DNA of 64,000 bases from Ceratotherium simum simum (GCF_000283155.1 NW_004454180.1:21200478-21264477); one strand, 5' to 3'; positions 47,866-59,784 are shown, numbered from the stretch's first letter. Notes: generated by a model from the sequence alone, not told the origin. Program-made: numbers and translations.

Positions 47866-48110
47866 GTTAGAAATAATATTGAGATATTCCCTGATAGCTT
47901 GAAAAAACCTAAATAAAGCTTGTCCTCTATAAGTGAAATTGATCAAATATAAACACATCAGCAATTGTTAGTTGTCCAGAAACACCTTGCTGTTTCAGTA
48001 ATCAACCGAAAAGTAAATGCATAATTAATGATAGTAGCAAATTGTGTTGGTTGAAAGAAAACATTGACAAGCCTTTATAATGAATCCTAGATTTCAAGTC
48101 AACGCCTCAT

Positions 48111-48400
48111 TTTTTTTTTTTGTAAAGAAGATCAGCCCTGAGCTAACATCCATGCTAATCCTCCTCTTTATGGTGAGGAAGACTGGCTCTGAGCTAACAT
48201 CTGTTGCCAATCCTCCTCGTTTTTTTTTTTCCCCAAAGCCCCAGTAGATAGTTGTATGTCATAGTTGCACATCCTTCTAGTTGCTGTATGTGGGATGCGG
48301 CCTCAGCATGGCCGGAGAAGCCGTGTGTCGTTTTGCGCCCGGGATCTGAACCCGGGCCTCCAGAGCGCACACACTTAACCACTAAGCCACGGGGCCGGCC
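48111..48400 (-). mobile_element. ERE-type SINE with an extended 3' region
   Basis: The minus strand has the ERE tRNA-like head (GGCCGGCCCCGTGGCTTAGT, A box) and body. An A-rich stretch (T-run at 48222-48231) is followed by a second unit in which CTGAGCTAACATC (plus strand) occurs twice, 51 bases apart (48138-48150, 48189-48201), and then a terminal tail (T-run 48110-48121). This ending is also seen in the older ERE at 53.5 kb. Flanked by CCTCAT at 48105-48110 and 48401-48406. A short gap in the head (near 48360) removes several bases. Confidence 0.9.
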
Positions 48401-48406
48401 CCTCAT

Positions 48407-49745
48407 GTTCTAAATGAACTATTACTCAATAACTATCTATATGTACTTATTTTCTTGTTACAACATACAAAGCAATGCCTTCACCCTTAATTATTTTCCC
48501 AAACCAGGAAAAAAGATAACTTCATGGGGGTGTAAGCATTCCCATAACTGAAAAGGCCTATGGCTCTTTTCTTATTAATAAAAAACAATTAATTGCTATC
48601 AGTTAATTTAATTGTGTTGCATTTAGCCAGAAAAGTCTCATTGTCCCTTGGTGTTGTGACAATATACAGTTTCCAGTCCAGCAAGGTAATCATGCTATTC
48701 AAGACGAGGCTTTGAGGCCGGCCCACACTCCTTCTTTTGTCAGAAATGCTTTCCACTATGTGTCATATCTTTTTCCGTTACTAAATTTACTATATGAAAT
48801 GGACAATAATGAGAGTTATCATTACACTGGTGAGAAATAATTCAGTTAAAATATCCTGTGAGTTATTTTGAAGAGAAATAACTATGCAAATAGATTTTTG
48901 AAAAATTGTATATCAATTTGTCCTAAGGAAAACATTTATTAACATGATAAAAAGCTTTTTTTTCTTATCTATCTATTGTCGTTTAATTCAAAACCATACT
49001 TTAATTACCGTAGCTCTTCTTGTTTAGCCTAATTGTCTGACAAATCACTGCGTTAAATAAAATTAAAACATAGGATGAGATCCAAACGATCTTAAAGCTT
49101 CATTAAATTACACATTCACATTTTATATACAAAGAAGTAAATGTAAACAGGTTTTATTTATTTATTTTTTACAATTACTAAGAGTGTATGAGATCCAGCA
49201 CTAGATGAGAGAAGAAAGAAATTTAAATTTCTCTTCATAATAAGAAAATAGATGTGCATGGTGAATTTATAATTGAATGCAATGACTTCTGATCTCTCTC
49301 TTTTTGGATGCATTCCAAGGCTCATTTTAAAACTCTTTTGGCCTGTAAGTCCATGAGAGTTCTCTACCACTCCCAAACCATTACCTGACAATAAAAGATT
49401 GGAGACCTAAGGTCAAAAGTGTGAATTTTACATTCCTAATTCTGCACTTTGGATTTGGTTAAAAAAATTCTTCCTTGCCTTTGGAGAAGATAGGTTATTC
49501 ATCTGTCTCAACATAAGGTGGTAGATGTCCTTTCCTTTTGTTTTGTTTTGTTTTGATTTTTTCCCTCCACACTGATTTGGTTCTCCAAATCCCTTGATTC
49601 TGGGACTATTGAACTTCTGAAAATAAAATATAATCTGGCTATACGGTAGGCAGGAAAGAAGATGAAAATTCTATCTATGTTAGGATTACACCTTTCTCGT
49701 CTGACCAGGGACAATATGTACGTTTTTAATCAAGCATTTTTTAAG
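48407..49745. other. Unassigned AT-rich DNA
   Basis: No recognised repeat or gene. 48715-48730 has a GGCCGGCCC-like word matching the ERE start, but nothing of the SINE follows. Short minus-strand frames at 49158-49391 and 49508-49714 have no known domain. Confidence 0.4.
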
Positions 49746-49758
49746 AATCTATGTTGTT

Positions 49759-50160
49759 TCCAAGTCTTGGCTATTGTGAATAATGCTGCAATGAACACAG
49801 GGGTGCATGTACCTTTGCAAATTGGTGTTTTCAAGTTCTTTGGATAAATACCCAACAGTGGAATAGCTGGATCACATGGTAGTTCTATCCTTGATTTTTT
49901 GAGGAATCTCCATACTGTTTTCCATAGTGGCTGGACCAGTTTGCACTCCCACCAGCAGTGTATGAGAGTTCCCTTCTCTCCACATCCTCTCCAACACGTT
50001 AGTATTTTGGTGGTGAACATGATGTAATCTATGCAGAAATAGAAGTACAATGATGTACACCTGAAATTTTTACAATGTTATAAACCAATGTTACTGCAAT
50101 AAACAAAAAATTAAAAAAATAATAATAAAATAAATAAATAAATAAATAAATAAATAAAAT
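49759..50160 (+). mobile_element. L1 insertion with internal inversion (twin priming), 13-bp target duplication
   Basis: 49759-49997 is L1 ORF2 C-terminal sequence on the minus strand. At about 49998 the sequence switches to the plus-strand L1 3' UTR ('agtattttggtggtgaacat'), which runs to the end of the element and an (AAAT)n tail (50126-50160). The whole is bounded by AATCTATGTTGTT at 49746-49758 and 50161-50173. One insertion event with an inverted 5' part is the simplest reading. The minus-strand part keeps the CX3CX7HX4C motif in an open frame. Confidence 0.93.
50120..50160. repeat. (AAAT)n tail of the L1
   Basis: An AAT/AAAT-unit run forming the 3' tail of the preceding L1, ending exactly at the target duplication. 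Confidence 0.92.
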
Positions 50161-50265
50161 AATCTATGTTGTTATCCAACCCTCTCCTCCTTCAAACACT
50201 AATAGAGCTTTTCAGGAGCCATCGTCCATATACTTCTCTCAGGAAGGCTCCCTCTTTGGAGCCTA

Positions 50266-50302
50266 TCATTATTATCATTATTATTATTATTATTATTATC
50301 AT
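50266..50302. repeat. (ATT)n microsatellite
   Basis: About 12 ATT/ATC units with ATC interruptions. Confidence 0.95.
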
Positions 50303-50334
50303 CCTTATTATTTAAGTGAAAAACACTCTGTAAG

Positions 50335-50560
50335 AGATGTAGAAATAAATGAGACATGGTCTCTGACTTTAAGATTCTTAATAGAGGAACTTAAGTAAAA
50401 TAAACATAAGGCAGTATCAGGGAGGTGATCAGAGACCTAAGCATGTGGCGTGACATACTGAGGTGGGAAGCTATTGTTTCTGGCAGTGAGGATTAGGACA
50501 GAATTCTCACAGGTAAGACATTGCTGAGCAAGATTTCAGTTACTAGGGAAGGACAGGGAA
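50335..50560 (-). mobile_element. Possible L2 fragment
   Basis: 'agacatggtctctgacttta', 'gatcagagacctaagcatgt' and 'aggtaagacattgctgagca' can be laid on reversed L2, but only loosely. Confidence 0.35.
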
Positions 50561-50689
50561 GAAGAATCACTTACCAGATTTAGAGAACAGCATAAGGAAT
50601 ACAGTGTTATTGAATTTTGTCTCCATCCGTGGGACCACTTTATGGAGTCAAGGATTGTTCACAACCTGTTCCACCTGCTACTTCATAGG

Positions 50690-50880
50690 TAGATTGTCTC
50701 GCTTATTCCTCACAGCTTCTCTGGAAGTTAGTTGTCTTCGTACCCATTTTACAGTGAAATGAAAGCTCCATTTGTCATTAAATAAATTGCCAATGGCCAA
50801 CTAATGGTGGCTAACTAATGTAAAACTAGTGATCAAAACCTGACCTTCTACCTCCAAAATCCATTCTTCCAAGAAATCAC
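50690..50880 (+). mobile_element. MIR SINE fragment
   Basis: 'cttattcctcacagcttctc', 'cgtacccattttacagtgaa', 'aataaattgccaatggccaa', 'aactagtgatcaaaacctga' and 'ctacctccaaaatccattc' follow the forward MIR order. Confidence 0.65.
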
Positions 50881-51329
50881 ACTGCCGCCTGAGACTAAGA
50901 ACTTTCAAGATGGACTATTAGAATTATTTGCTGATCGCCTATGGAGGCAAAGTCACAAGCGCATTGAAAACAGAAGTGGTCACTAAAGTGTAGATCACTT
51001 GGATGAGAAAAATCTTCCTCTTGGTTCCCTTCTATACATCTGAAACCCATTTCAAAAAGCAAATATATTGTGTTCTGTAAGATATTTTATTTTTTTGCGA
51101 TGCTCAATATTTTTATCACACAATGAATACCAATATGCCACCAAATAAGTCAAAAAATGGAACATTGCCAGAACCTCAAAAGATCCTTCATGTAACATCC
51201 TGATTGCTATTCTCCCACCTTCCCCATAATGTGGTCCTTTATTGAGTGTTAAAGTAATCACTTTCTTGTTTTCTGTTATTAGGTTTCCGTATAAACAGGA
51301 ATCCCCTAAATGCTACAAATCAATTTTAT
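50881..51329. other. Unassigned DNA
   Basis: No gene or repeat recognised; a 69-codon minus-strand frame (51052-51261) has no known domain. Confidence 0.4.
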
Positions 51330-51920
51330 CTTTTAAAAACATTTTGTATAACAAAATCATACAGCATATGCTCTTTCATGTATGTTTTATGCTCTTGTCA
51401 TTACATTTGTAAGATTCATCCATGTTGTTGTATATAGGTGTGTTGCATCCATTTTCACTGGTCTTTAATATTCTGTTAATTGAATAAACCACAATTTAGT
51501 TATCCATTCTATTTCTTTTTTTCAGCTTTATTGTGGTATAATATCCATCCTACTCTTGATGTACATATGAATTGCTTCTACTTTTAGTTACTAAAAACAA
51601 TGTTGCTATGAATATTTCCATACATATCCTTTGGTAAATTTGTGAATGCATTCTGTTGGCTATGTACTAAGAAGGTAGATTGATGCATCATAGGTACTGG
51701 CATTTCAATGACAACGGACTATTGAAAATTCTTTACTGAAGTGTTTATAACCATTTACTCTCTTACCAGCAGTTCTCACTGCTTTACACTTTCACCACAC
51801 TTGGTATTAATAGGCGTTTTCATGTTCGACTTGCTGATTGGCATTATCTCTTTGTGTTGTCTCATTTAATTCACATTATCTTCATTACGCTGGTTATTCT
51901 GTATTCACATCTCCTTCCCC
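51330..51920 (-). mobile_element. Old L1 (L1ME-like), 3' end
   Basis: 'taagattcatccatgttgtt', 'ccatccattttcactggtc'-like words, 'ccacaatttagttatccatt', 'aatgttgctatgaatatttc', 'ctcttaccagcagttctcac', 'cacacttggtattaataggc' follow the reversed 3' end of an old L1. Another copy of similar age and orientation lies at 17.9 kb. Confidence 0.75.
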
Positions 51921-51984
51921 AAATCCATTCTCTGCCTTTTCCTATCTTCTCTAGGCTACTAGGAGTTTGACTTCTATAGACTGC

Positions 51985-52390
51985 AACTCCATACATTTCT
52001 TATAGTTAAGTATCTGTTTGGATTTTGCTAATAATAATAGACTATCAGAAATTAGAAGTGACTGTGGAACAAGAAATTAGGGTAGTTACTTCCCCCATTA
52101 GCATTGCCAATGTTCTATGGTTATACCTCCTATTAAGGAGCTTCTCTTCTAGGCTTCAAGGTCTTTTCATGTTCTGGCAATACCATTCTTTGCCCTTGCC
52201 CTGTCACGCCAGGTTGGTAATGACTTCTTGCTTTTAGTCTTGAGCATTTTACCATCTCTGTGCCTAGTAAACACATCTGGAAATAATCTCTTCCTCAAGC
52301 TCTCCTCAGTTAAACATTTTAGCATGCCATCTGCTTTCTTCTGGATCCCAAATGATACAGTCATTGATATCAGGACTAGCCTCAGGAGGT
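51985..52390 (+). mobile_element. Old LTR-type repeat
   Basis: 'cacgccaggttggtaatgac', 'ttcttgcttttagtcttgag', 'cctagtaaacacatctggaa', 'aatctcttcctcaagctctc', 'ctcagttaaacattttagca', 'tgccatctgctttcttctgg' and 'tgatacag' follow the 3' half of an old ERVL-class LTR ('ctctcctcaattaaacc', 'tgccatctgtttcctgc', 'gactgatacag'). The left boundary is uncertain. Confidence 0.6.
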
Positions 52391-52799
52391 AGGCCTTCAA
52401 AGTGGGTTACTTTATTAGTTAAAGAGTATACCTGTAGCCTCCTTGTTGGCTAGAAAGGGAATTCTTGTAATTTGCAGATGCAATGACAATACTTGTTTTT
52501 TCCCCCAAATTGTCAATTGTGTCATGAGATGGACTGACTATAAAGGTTAAGGCATTGAAAGATAATGTGGCTGTGATAATTAGTTGCTCTGGCAACAATA
52601 GTGATTATAATAATTATAGTGTGAGATGACAATTTTTGACTTCTCAGAGATACACAAAGAGAAAAAGTTAAATTCAGGCATTGAACTCCCAATCCAAGGA
52701 ATGAGTAGAGAATCAGAAGTTTACTGGGAAGATTTAAAAGAATTTCCTTTTATTTTACATTTTTTTAAAACTCCCATTACCTCACATACTTACCTTTTT
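52391..52799. other. Unassigned DNA
   Basis: Nothing recognised in about 400 bases; the open frame at 52626-52814 has no known domain and runs into the L1 tail. Confidence 0.4.
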
Positions 52800-54415
52800 T
52801 TAATTTTTTGGTAAGAACATTTAAGTTTCACTCTGTTAGCAAATTTCAACTATACAATACAGTGTTAACAACTATAATTCATTATGTTATACATTAGGTT
52901 CTCAGACCTTATTTATCTTACAGGTGAAAATTTGCACCCTTTTATCAACCTCACTCTATTTACCCCACCCACCAGCTGCCCCTGGCAACCACTTTTCTAC
53001 TCTCTGTTTCTATGAGTTTGCCTATTTTTTTCTTTGTCTTTTTTTTTAGAATCCACATACAAGTGATACATGCAGTATTTGTCTTTCTGTGCCTGGCTTA
53101 TTTCACTTAGCATAATGCCCTCCAGTTTCATCCATGTTGTCACAAGTGACAGGATTTTCTTCTTTTTTAAGGCTGACTAGTATTCCATTATATACACATA
53201 TCACATTTCCTTGATCAATTTATCCATTGATGGACATTTATGTAGTTTCCATATGTTGGCTATTGTGAATAATGCTGCAATGAACATAGGAGTACAGGTA
53301 TATGTTTGAGATAATGGTATTGTTTCCTTTGGGTATATATCCAGAAGTGGGATTGCTGGATCATATGGAAGTTCTATTTTTAATTTCTTGAGGAACCTCC
53401 ACACTATTTTCCATAGTGGCTGTACCAGTTTACATTTCCGCCAACAGTGCACGAGGGTTCCCTTTTCTCCATGTCCTCGTCAGCATTTGTTATCTCTTCT
53501 CTTTGTTTTTTTGCTGAGGAAGATTCACCCTGAGCTAACATCTGGGCCAGTCTTCCTCTGTTTTGTATGTGGGTTACAACCACAGCATGGTTGCTGATGA
53601 GTGGCGTAGGTCCATGTCCAGGCACTGAACCAGGGCCACTGAAATGGAACGTGCCAAACTTAACCACTAGGTCATGGGGCCGGCCTCTCTCTTCTCTTTT
53701 TGATAATAGTCATCCTAATGTGTGTGAGGTCTTATCTCTTTGTGGTTTCTATTTATATTTCCCTGATGATTAGTGATATTGAGTCCTTTTCATATACCCA
53801 TTGGCCATTTGTATGTCTTCTTTGGAAAAATGACTATTCTGTCCTTTGCCCATTTTTTAATTGGGTTATTTGTTTTACTTTTTTTTGATATTGAGTTGTA
53901 TGAGTTCACGCATATTTTGGATATTAACCACTTATCAGATATGTAGTTTGCAAATATTTTCTAGAGATTGCCTTTTCATTTTGTGGATTGTTTTCTTTGC
54001 AAAGCAGAAATTTTTTAGTACGATGTAGTCCCACTTGTTTATTTTTGCTTTTGGTGTCAAATCCAAAAAATCATTGCCAAGACTGACATCAAGGAGCTTA
54101 CCCCCTGTTTTTTTTTCCTAGGAATTTCATGATTTCAGCCCTTATGTTCAAGTCTTTAGTATGTTTTGAGTTGATTTTTGCATATGATGTACAATTGGGG
54201 TATGGTTTCCTTCTTCTCATATGGCAATCTAGTTTTCCTCACATCATTTATTGAAGGGCATCTCCTTTCCCCACTGTATATTCTTGTCTCCGTTGTTGAA
54301 AATTAATTGACCATATATATATGGGTTTATTTCTGGGTTCTCTATTCTATTCCATTGATGTATGTGTCTTTTATGCCAATATCATACTGTTTTGATTATG
54401 TAAGATATTTTAAAG
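52800..54415 (-). mobile_element. L1 (L1MA-like), 3' UTR and ORF2 end, interrupted by an ERE
   Basis: The reversed tail and 3' UTR ('acaatacagtgttaacaact', 'ctggcaaccacttttctact') are followed by reversed ORF2 ('taatgccctccagtttcatc', 'gaataatgctgcaatgaaca', 'gtgggattgctggatcatat', then 'cattttttaattgggttatt', 'atgtacaattggggtatggt', 'tctattctattccattgatg'). An ERE occupies 53505-53687. Without it the L1 reads through with one duplicated 12-bp word. The minus-strand frame at 53201-53452 is part of the ORF2 C-terminus, with broken frames on either side. Confidence 0.9.
53505..53687 (-). mobile_element. Older ERE-type SINE nested in an L1, 12-bp target duplication
   Basis: The minus strand starts GGCCGGCCCCATGACCTAGT and contains a decayed A and B box region, then 'cagcatggttg'-type body and the end with 'agctcagggtgaatcttcct'. 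It lacks the 'actagaaggatgtgcagc' body of the younger EREs and so belongs to the other ERE type. The host L1 word TCTCTTCTCTTT is present at 53493-53504 and 53688-53699. Confidence 0.9.
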
Positions 54416-55924
54416 GTATGTTAATACTATTTTTTAGCTTATATACTTCATACTGTTGTTAAGAGAGACTTCTAAGAGGAAAAGTTTATTAATACGAAAC
54501 ACATCAGGAGAGTTGACTCTTCCATTGTAATAACTATTTTTTGATTTGGGAAGATCCAAGGAATCTTGACTATCATTATTTTTATCAGGAGTAATATTAG
54601 AATTATTTCTATTGCATAGTGTGGAGGTGTTTTAACATATATGCATACATTCCCTTTTACTCATTAATGATAGTTTTAGAGGGCAATATATGAAAATGTA
54701 AAGCAAATACAGCTAATTTTGCTCATCTGAAACATTTTCAAAGACAATTTATTGAAACACGAACTATTTATGAATCTACCACATTTAGCAGCAAAAGAGT
54801 TATTCATATCTCATGCCATTCAAGGTCACAATATGTTTTTCAAGATGGATTCTAAGTTGTTTTAAAGGATAAGTATAATATCTTTTCATGCACTATTTAA
54901 AAAGTGGTTGGCATGTTGTTTATGTGGGCATACATAAGTAAATAATCTTAAACTTTGAAAATGGTCATACTTTTTATAGTCAGGGCTATCACTATGTATT
55001 TTTTTAATGATAAATTCCTTAAAATTAAAGTAGTCAAACAAATCATTGGGCATAAAAATCATTAACCAAATAAAGTAAAACTAAAATAAGAACAAAAATA
55101 ACCAGGCCTGTGTACATCACTCTCTTTTGGACAATTTATGTGTTCTTTCACATGCCTTATGTCTTGTTTTTGGCCACTTATATTTATTAATGTTTCATTG
55201 AAAAATATTAGTCTTATCTACTCATCATTTCTTGATAGCCAATAGAAGCTTGCTAAAGTTTTTATGATAATCAGAATTGTAATGTTATTATGGTAGTAAT
55301 GAAAGTAATTTAACTTTTATGCTTAAACATTATTGTTTACAAGAAATGAGAAGATGCAAAATAATATCTTCTTAATGAATTAACACTTTCAATTCAAGAC
55401 AAAATTTTATCAACTAATTACAGGTTCAAGTGACAATTAGAAAAATTTCTTATTGTAGAACATTTCCTTATCATTATATAAGGGACAGTTTTTATAAACA
55501 TAATATTACAGGAATAAATAGTATATGACAATAAATAAGGCAAGAGATATTCCTCACAGTCAAGTGGATTTCAGGGCAAAGCAGAGAATTAAAATTGGAC
55601 ATTTAGGATTTAAATTCCAATATACTGTAAATTACCAAGGATATAAAAATTTAGCTTAACTAGAAACGGTTATTGAATGGAGTCAATGCAAACCAATAAT
55701 TTTGGATGGGACTTGGAATAGTGGACAGTTTAAAAGTCAGAATAAGGATCCAGAAAGCTGGGGGATGGGGATTCAATCCAGTTATGAGACAGAAAATAAG
55801 TCAGAGCCCTATTGCAAGATTAAATGTATATTTTAGTTAATAAGACCTAGGGCACAAATATGAAAAGGAAAAACACTTGGTAAGGGAAATACCACACAAT
55901 TAGGAGCCACGAGAAGTATGTTTT
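54416..55924. other. Unassigned AT-rich DNA
   Basis: No gene, tandem repeat or recognised transposon in about 1.5 kb; no long open frame. Confidence 0.4.
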
Positions 55925-56125
55925 AGTTTTAACTCTGCAACCAGTGACTTCAGGACAAGATGTCTTTAATATTCCTGTGCTTCATTTCCTATACCTCTTC
56001 GCTAGAAAGGAAACTCCCACCCTAACTGTCTTGATTATTTTGAAGATTAAATTAGATAATGCACGTGAAAGCGCCTTGTAAACCAGTGTGCTATACACAC
56101 ATCTCACCGTTATTAAGAAACACTT
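55925..56125 (-). mobile_element. MIR SINE fragment
   Basis: 'aactctgcaaccagtgactt', 'caggacaagatgtctttaat', 'ttcctgtgcttcatttccta', 'attaaattagataatgcacg' and 'tgaaagcgccttgtaaacca' follow the reversed MIR order closely ('gattaaatgagataatgcat', 'gtaaagcgctttgtaaac'). Confidence 0.8.
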
Positions 56126-57589
56126 GCTACTGTGTTATTCATAGGCTACATATCAGGGTTCTCAGTTTAAATATCACTCACCAACTTTGTGTAAAGGCAC
56201 TATTATGCTAAAACATGATAGCTAATTACATAAATTTATTCAACCATGAAATTACTTTGTTAATACTTAAAGGAACAGATTTGTTGCGTGTGTACTTGCA
56301 AATGAATACATCTGTGTAAATAGTGACCTTCACAGGACACTTCATTTTCTTTCTTTATTCTTTTCCTAATAAAATAATATTTGCAGACATAACTCTCTTT
56401 ATCACTTGTAAACACAATAAGATTCATTTCATTTCATACCTGTGGTCAAGGGCAATAATGATGAAACATGACACTATTAATGCAGAGCATAAATAAAAAA
56501 TGTAAATGTTGTTTCTGTGGGTTGAATAGTTATTTTTCTTTTATTTAAATTACCAGTCCCAAACCATTAATTTGAAAAAAGAGATATTAATGTGGTCTCT
56601 TTTTAACCAAATATATTCTTTTAGATCTGCCTTTGAATTATTTTGTTAATTTCTTCACTGCCTCAGTGGAATACCTTTATGTGCTGGAAACCTTTTTAAG
56701 ATAACAGATAATGTTTAGGTATATCATCTAAAATGTGGAATATCCAACACAAATCAATTTTGAGAATTATCATTTAATTTAAGAAAGTCAGCTATAATTA
56801 AATCCTTTACTTTTACTATTTGCTTCTTGTGTCTTCACTTCCCTATGGAAATTGCAATCTGTGACAAGTTTATTTTTTTAGTGAAAACATTTAATGTCCC
56901 ACAACAGTCTTTGGAGATTATGAGATAGCAAGGAAGCATGCTTAAAAAAGCAAAAGTTATTTCTTCTGAGTTTTGTACAATCATCTGTTAGAGTCAGCAC
57001 AGTCTCTCCATCTTTCATGGATTGGAATTAGTTTCTACCAACTTAGTAGTATCTATTGAGTAATGTGTGTATTCCATAACAGGCAATAGTAAGAAAAGAA
57101 TGGTATTGGTTGTTTTCTCTCAAAGATGTAATGAACTTATAGAAATCATGGACATAATTCAGTGACTAACAGGAAATAATATGTACATAAGCATTAAATT
57201 GTCTGAAAAACCATAAAAAAGAAATGTGGAAAATCAGAGTAAAGGGCTAAAATACACCCAGGAGTTCTGGTTGTGGGAATCATTTAGAGTCTGGGTGGGG
57301 TTAGATGAATGCTCAAGAAAAGGCTTCAGTCGTTTCCCACTAGAAAGCGAAACACGTGAAGCTGATCACAGCAAAATGATTGAACTTCTGATTAGCAAGG
57401 AGAAACAATGAATAAGTTTAATTTATTGGGTCGTGCCAGTTTTGAGACTTTGAGAGACAAGAAACCTTGAATGGTCATTGCACATTTGTTAACAAGGGAG
57501 ATGAAAATGAAAGTTGTGTTAAAGGTAATGACTTTGCTAACACGTCCAGGCTGGGTACCCCTCATCATCACTGTAATCACAAAAGAGGT
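56126..57589. other. Unassigned AT-rich DNA
   Basis: No recognised gene or repeat. The 61-codon frame at 57226-57411 has more even residue use than most here but no known domain and no exon context. Confidence 0.4.
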
Positions 57590-57800
57590 GATAGTTCTTG
57601 AGCTCTGAGTCTATCCAAGCACTGTTTGAAGTACTTGTATGTTTTATCCCGTTTAGTATTCTCATCAACGCCATGAAAGAAATACTAAGTGTTACTTCTT
57701 TTTGCAGATGAGAAAGAATTAGAAAGGTTATGTAAATGGCCCATGGTCACAGGGTTAGTTAGTGGTCTGTCCTCCTAGGAACTCAGATCTCACTGAATTG
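57590..57800 (+). mobile_element. MIR SINE fragment
   Basis: 'ttgagctctgagtctatcca', 'cgtttagtattctcatcaac', 'tttttgcagatgagaaagaa', 'atggcccatggtcacagggt', 'tagttagtggtctgtcctcc' and 'ctcagatctcactgaat' follow the forward MIR order, well preserved for its age. Confidence 0.8.
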
Positions 57801-57899
57801 GAGGAGGAAGCCTAGTAAATTGGTGATGGTCTCATCTATGAGTCCTTTTCAGATAATTTTAAATATTGTTATCTAGGAACATTTTGAAAAAAAAAACAT

Positions 57900-59010
57900 T
57901 TTTAAAAGAACAATGAGTGGGGATAACATTACCATATGTTTAAACTAATTAAAATGCAATAAATAGTTATTAAAATATCAGATGTCTGCAAAAGTAGACA
58001 GAATAATAGAAATCTTGGAAGTAGATCCAGATCTATACATGAGTATTTACCATATATAAAGAGGACCTTTTTGAAGTAGGAAGAATATTGTTAGACAATT
58101 GGTGATTTTAGAATAATTAAAAAAAAAACGTTATAGTCCATTCTCACAATATGTACCAAATTATAATTAAACTCAAGGACTCCAAGAATTGTTTTTTAAA
58201 TAATAAAATCTCATAAGAACTAGAAGAACATATAAATGAACATAAATCTAAAATAACAGCAAAGGATTATAAGCATAAAAGTTATGTAAGAAATCATAAA
58301 GGAACACAAAACTTTAACATAAAAAATAATTTCATAACAAAGAAAATAGTAAACTTTCAATAAAATGAGAAAAAAAGGGACAAATTAGGATAAATATTTT
58401 AAGGGATTAGAAACACAAGGGTCAATGTCATAAAAATACTAATAATTTCACAGGACAAGAATAAGATTTGACAGTTAGAAAATACTAATACACAGATAAC
58501 AATGAACAAAATATGAAAACAAAGTATTGAAAGAAATTCAAGCTACCAACATTTAATAAAACATATTCAAACTCACTAATATTTAAAGAAATGCTAAATA
58601 AAACAAACACAAAGTACAGTTTTATTAATTAATGTGATAACATTAAACAATAACATAGGCAAGGATATAAGGAAAAAGCACTACTAAGAAATAAATTTAG
58701 GTAAAATCTTACCAGAAGGCAATTTGGAAATTTTGAAAGGAATTTCTTTCATTTCTGTGACCACTGATCTATATGTACACTTCTAAGAATTTACCATGAG
58801 AAAACAATCAGCAATATGCACAAATACAAGAATTTTCTTTACATATTTACAACATGATCCCATTTTTTAAAATAAACTCACTAGGAAAAAATGAATAAAT
58901 ACATGAGAATGTTAACATTAATATTTCTGAATGATAAAATTATATGCATTTTTATAAGCAAGTTTCCTGATATATTTTTATAAATCATTTAAAAGTAATA
59001 ACTTACAAAT
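57900..59010 (+). mobile_element. Old L1 (L1ME/L1M5-like), 3' part of ORF2
   Basis: Very A-rich, with decayed landmarks in ORF2 order: 'gagtatttaccatatataaa', 'aattaaactcaaggactcca', 'attcaaactcactaatattt', 'aagaaatgctaaataaaaca', 'ataggcaaggatataaggaa', 'ccagaaggcaatttggaaat', 'tgtacacttctaagaattta', 'tatgcacaaatacaagaatt'. Gapped, no surviving frame. Confidence 0.65.
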
Positions 59011-59034
59011 GCAAGGAAAGAAGTAGACAGTACA

Positions 59035-59200
59035 AGTGGGATTCAAATCTAGGTCTGTCTGCCTAATGTTTATTAATATATACCTCACATAGCAGTGTCA
59101 TACGGATTATAGGACACGGGTCTAAACATTTAGCATAAGCCTGAAATTCATTAAGTGCTCAAGAAATAGCTGTGTTTGCTTGTTTTGGGGTGGTGGTCCT
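59035..59200 (-). mobile_element. Possible MIR fragment
   Basis: 'gattataggacacgggtcta', 'aacatttagcataagcctga' and 'attaagtgctcaagaaatag' can be laid on reversed MIR ('gtgcctggcacatagtaagt', 'gctcaataaatg'), although 'gtgggattcaaatctaggtc' at 59038 fits forward MIR. Two fragments may be joined. Confidence 0.4.
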
Positions 59201-59784
59201 GGTCATAGTGGTAGTGATAGTAGTAATAATAGAATCGATGACAGTGGTAGAGGAACAATAGAAGCAAACAAAAAAGTGCTAGTAGGAATAGCAAAAATAG
59301 TAGTCATAGCAGAATAGAAATATAATTAAGGTTTCCAGTAGTTAACAGTAAAAAGTTAAAAGTAAGCAGATTGTTTAGTGATTGGTTAGTTGGAATTGTG
59401 CTACACTGTAAAAAAAAAAAACATAGTCTGAGATGCCACATAATATTTGTGTGGCCTTAAATAATCTAACTTCCTGATACTGATCTCTGTTCACTCTTCT
59501 ATAAGACAGGATGCATAATATTATACTTATTTTGACAGTTTGGTATTCCCATGTAAGAACGAAATATTAATAGTGTATGACAAGCATCTGAAACAACTGG
59601 ACACTTGGATAAGAAAATCGTTTAACTACATCTGTTTCCTCAAAAGATGTACAAATGATTTTGATTACATGAAAAACATTCTTCATTTAAAAAAAAGCTC
59701 ATACAGACTTTTTGAATCTTTATATGCCAATCTAAATATAGAATTTGACATTTTTAAGCATAATGACCTCATACCCTCTACCCT
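59201..59784. other. Unassigned DNA with a GTA-rich low-complexity stretch
   Basis: 59190-59320 repeats degenerate GTAGTGATAGTAGTAATAAT-like units. The rest, including the first part of the 131-codon open frame at 59540-59935, is unassigned; that frame's second half lies in an L2 copy and it shows no known domain. Confidence 0.4.

Larger units (their letters stand above)
46871..48104. other. Mostly unassigned DNA between the L1 and an ERE
   Basis: Holds two MIR-like fragments (listed separately) and otherwise unrecognised AT-rich sequence. A TG/TA-rich patch lies at 47070-47105. Confidence 0.4.

Noticed and set aside
48715..48730. GGCCGGCCC-like word as the start of a fifth ERE
   Set aside because: No A box, B box, body or tail follows on either strand.
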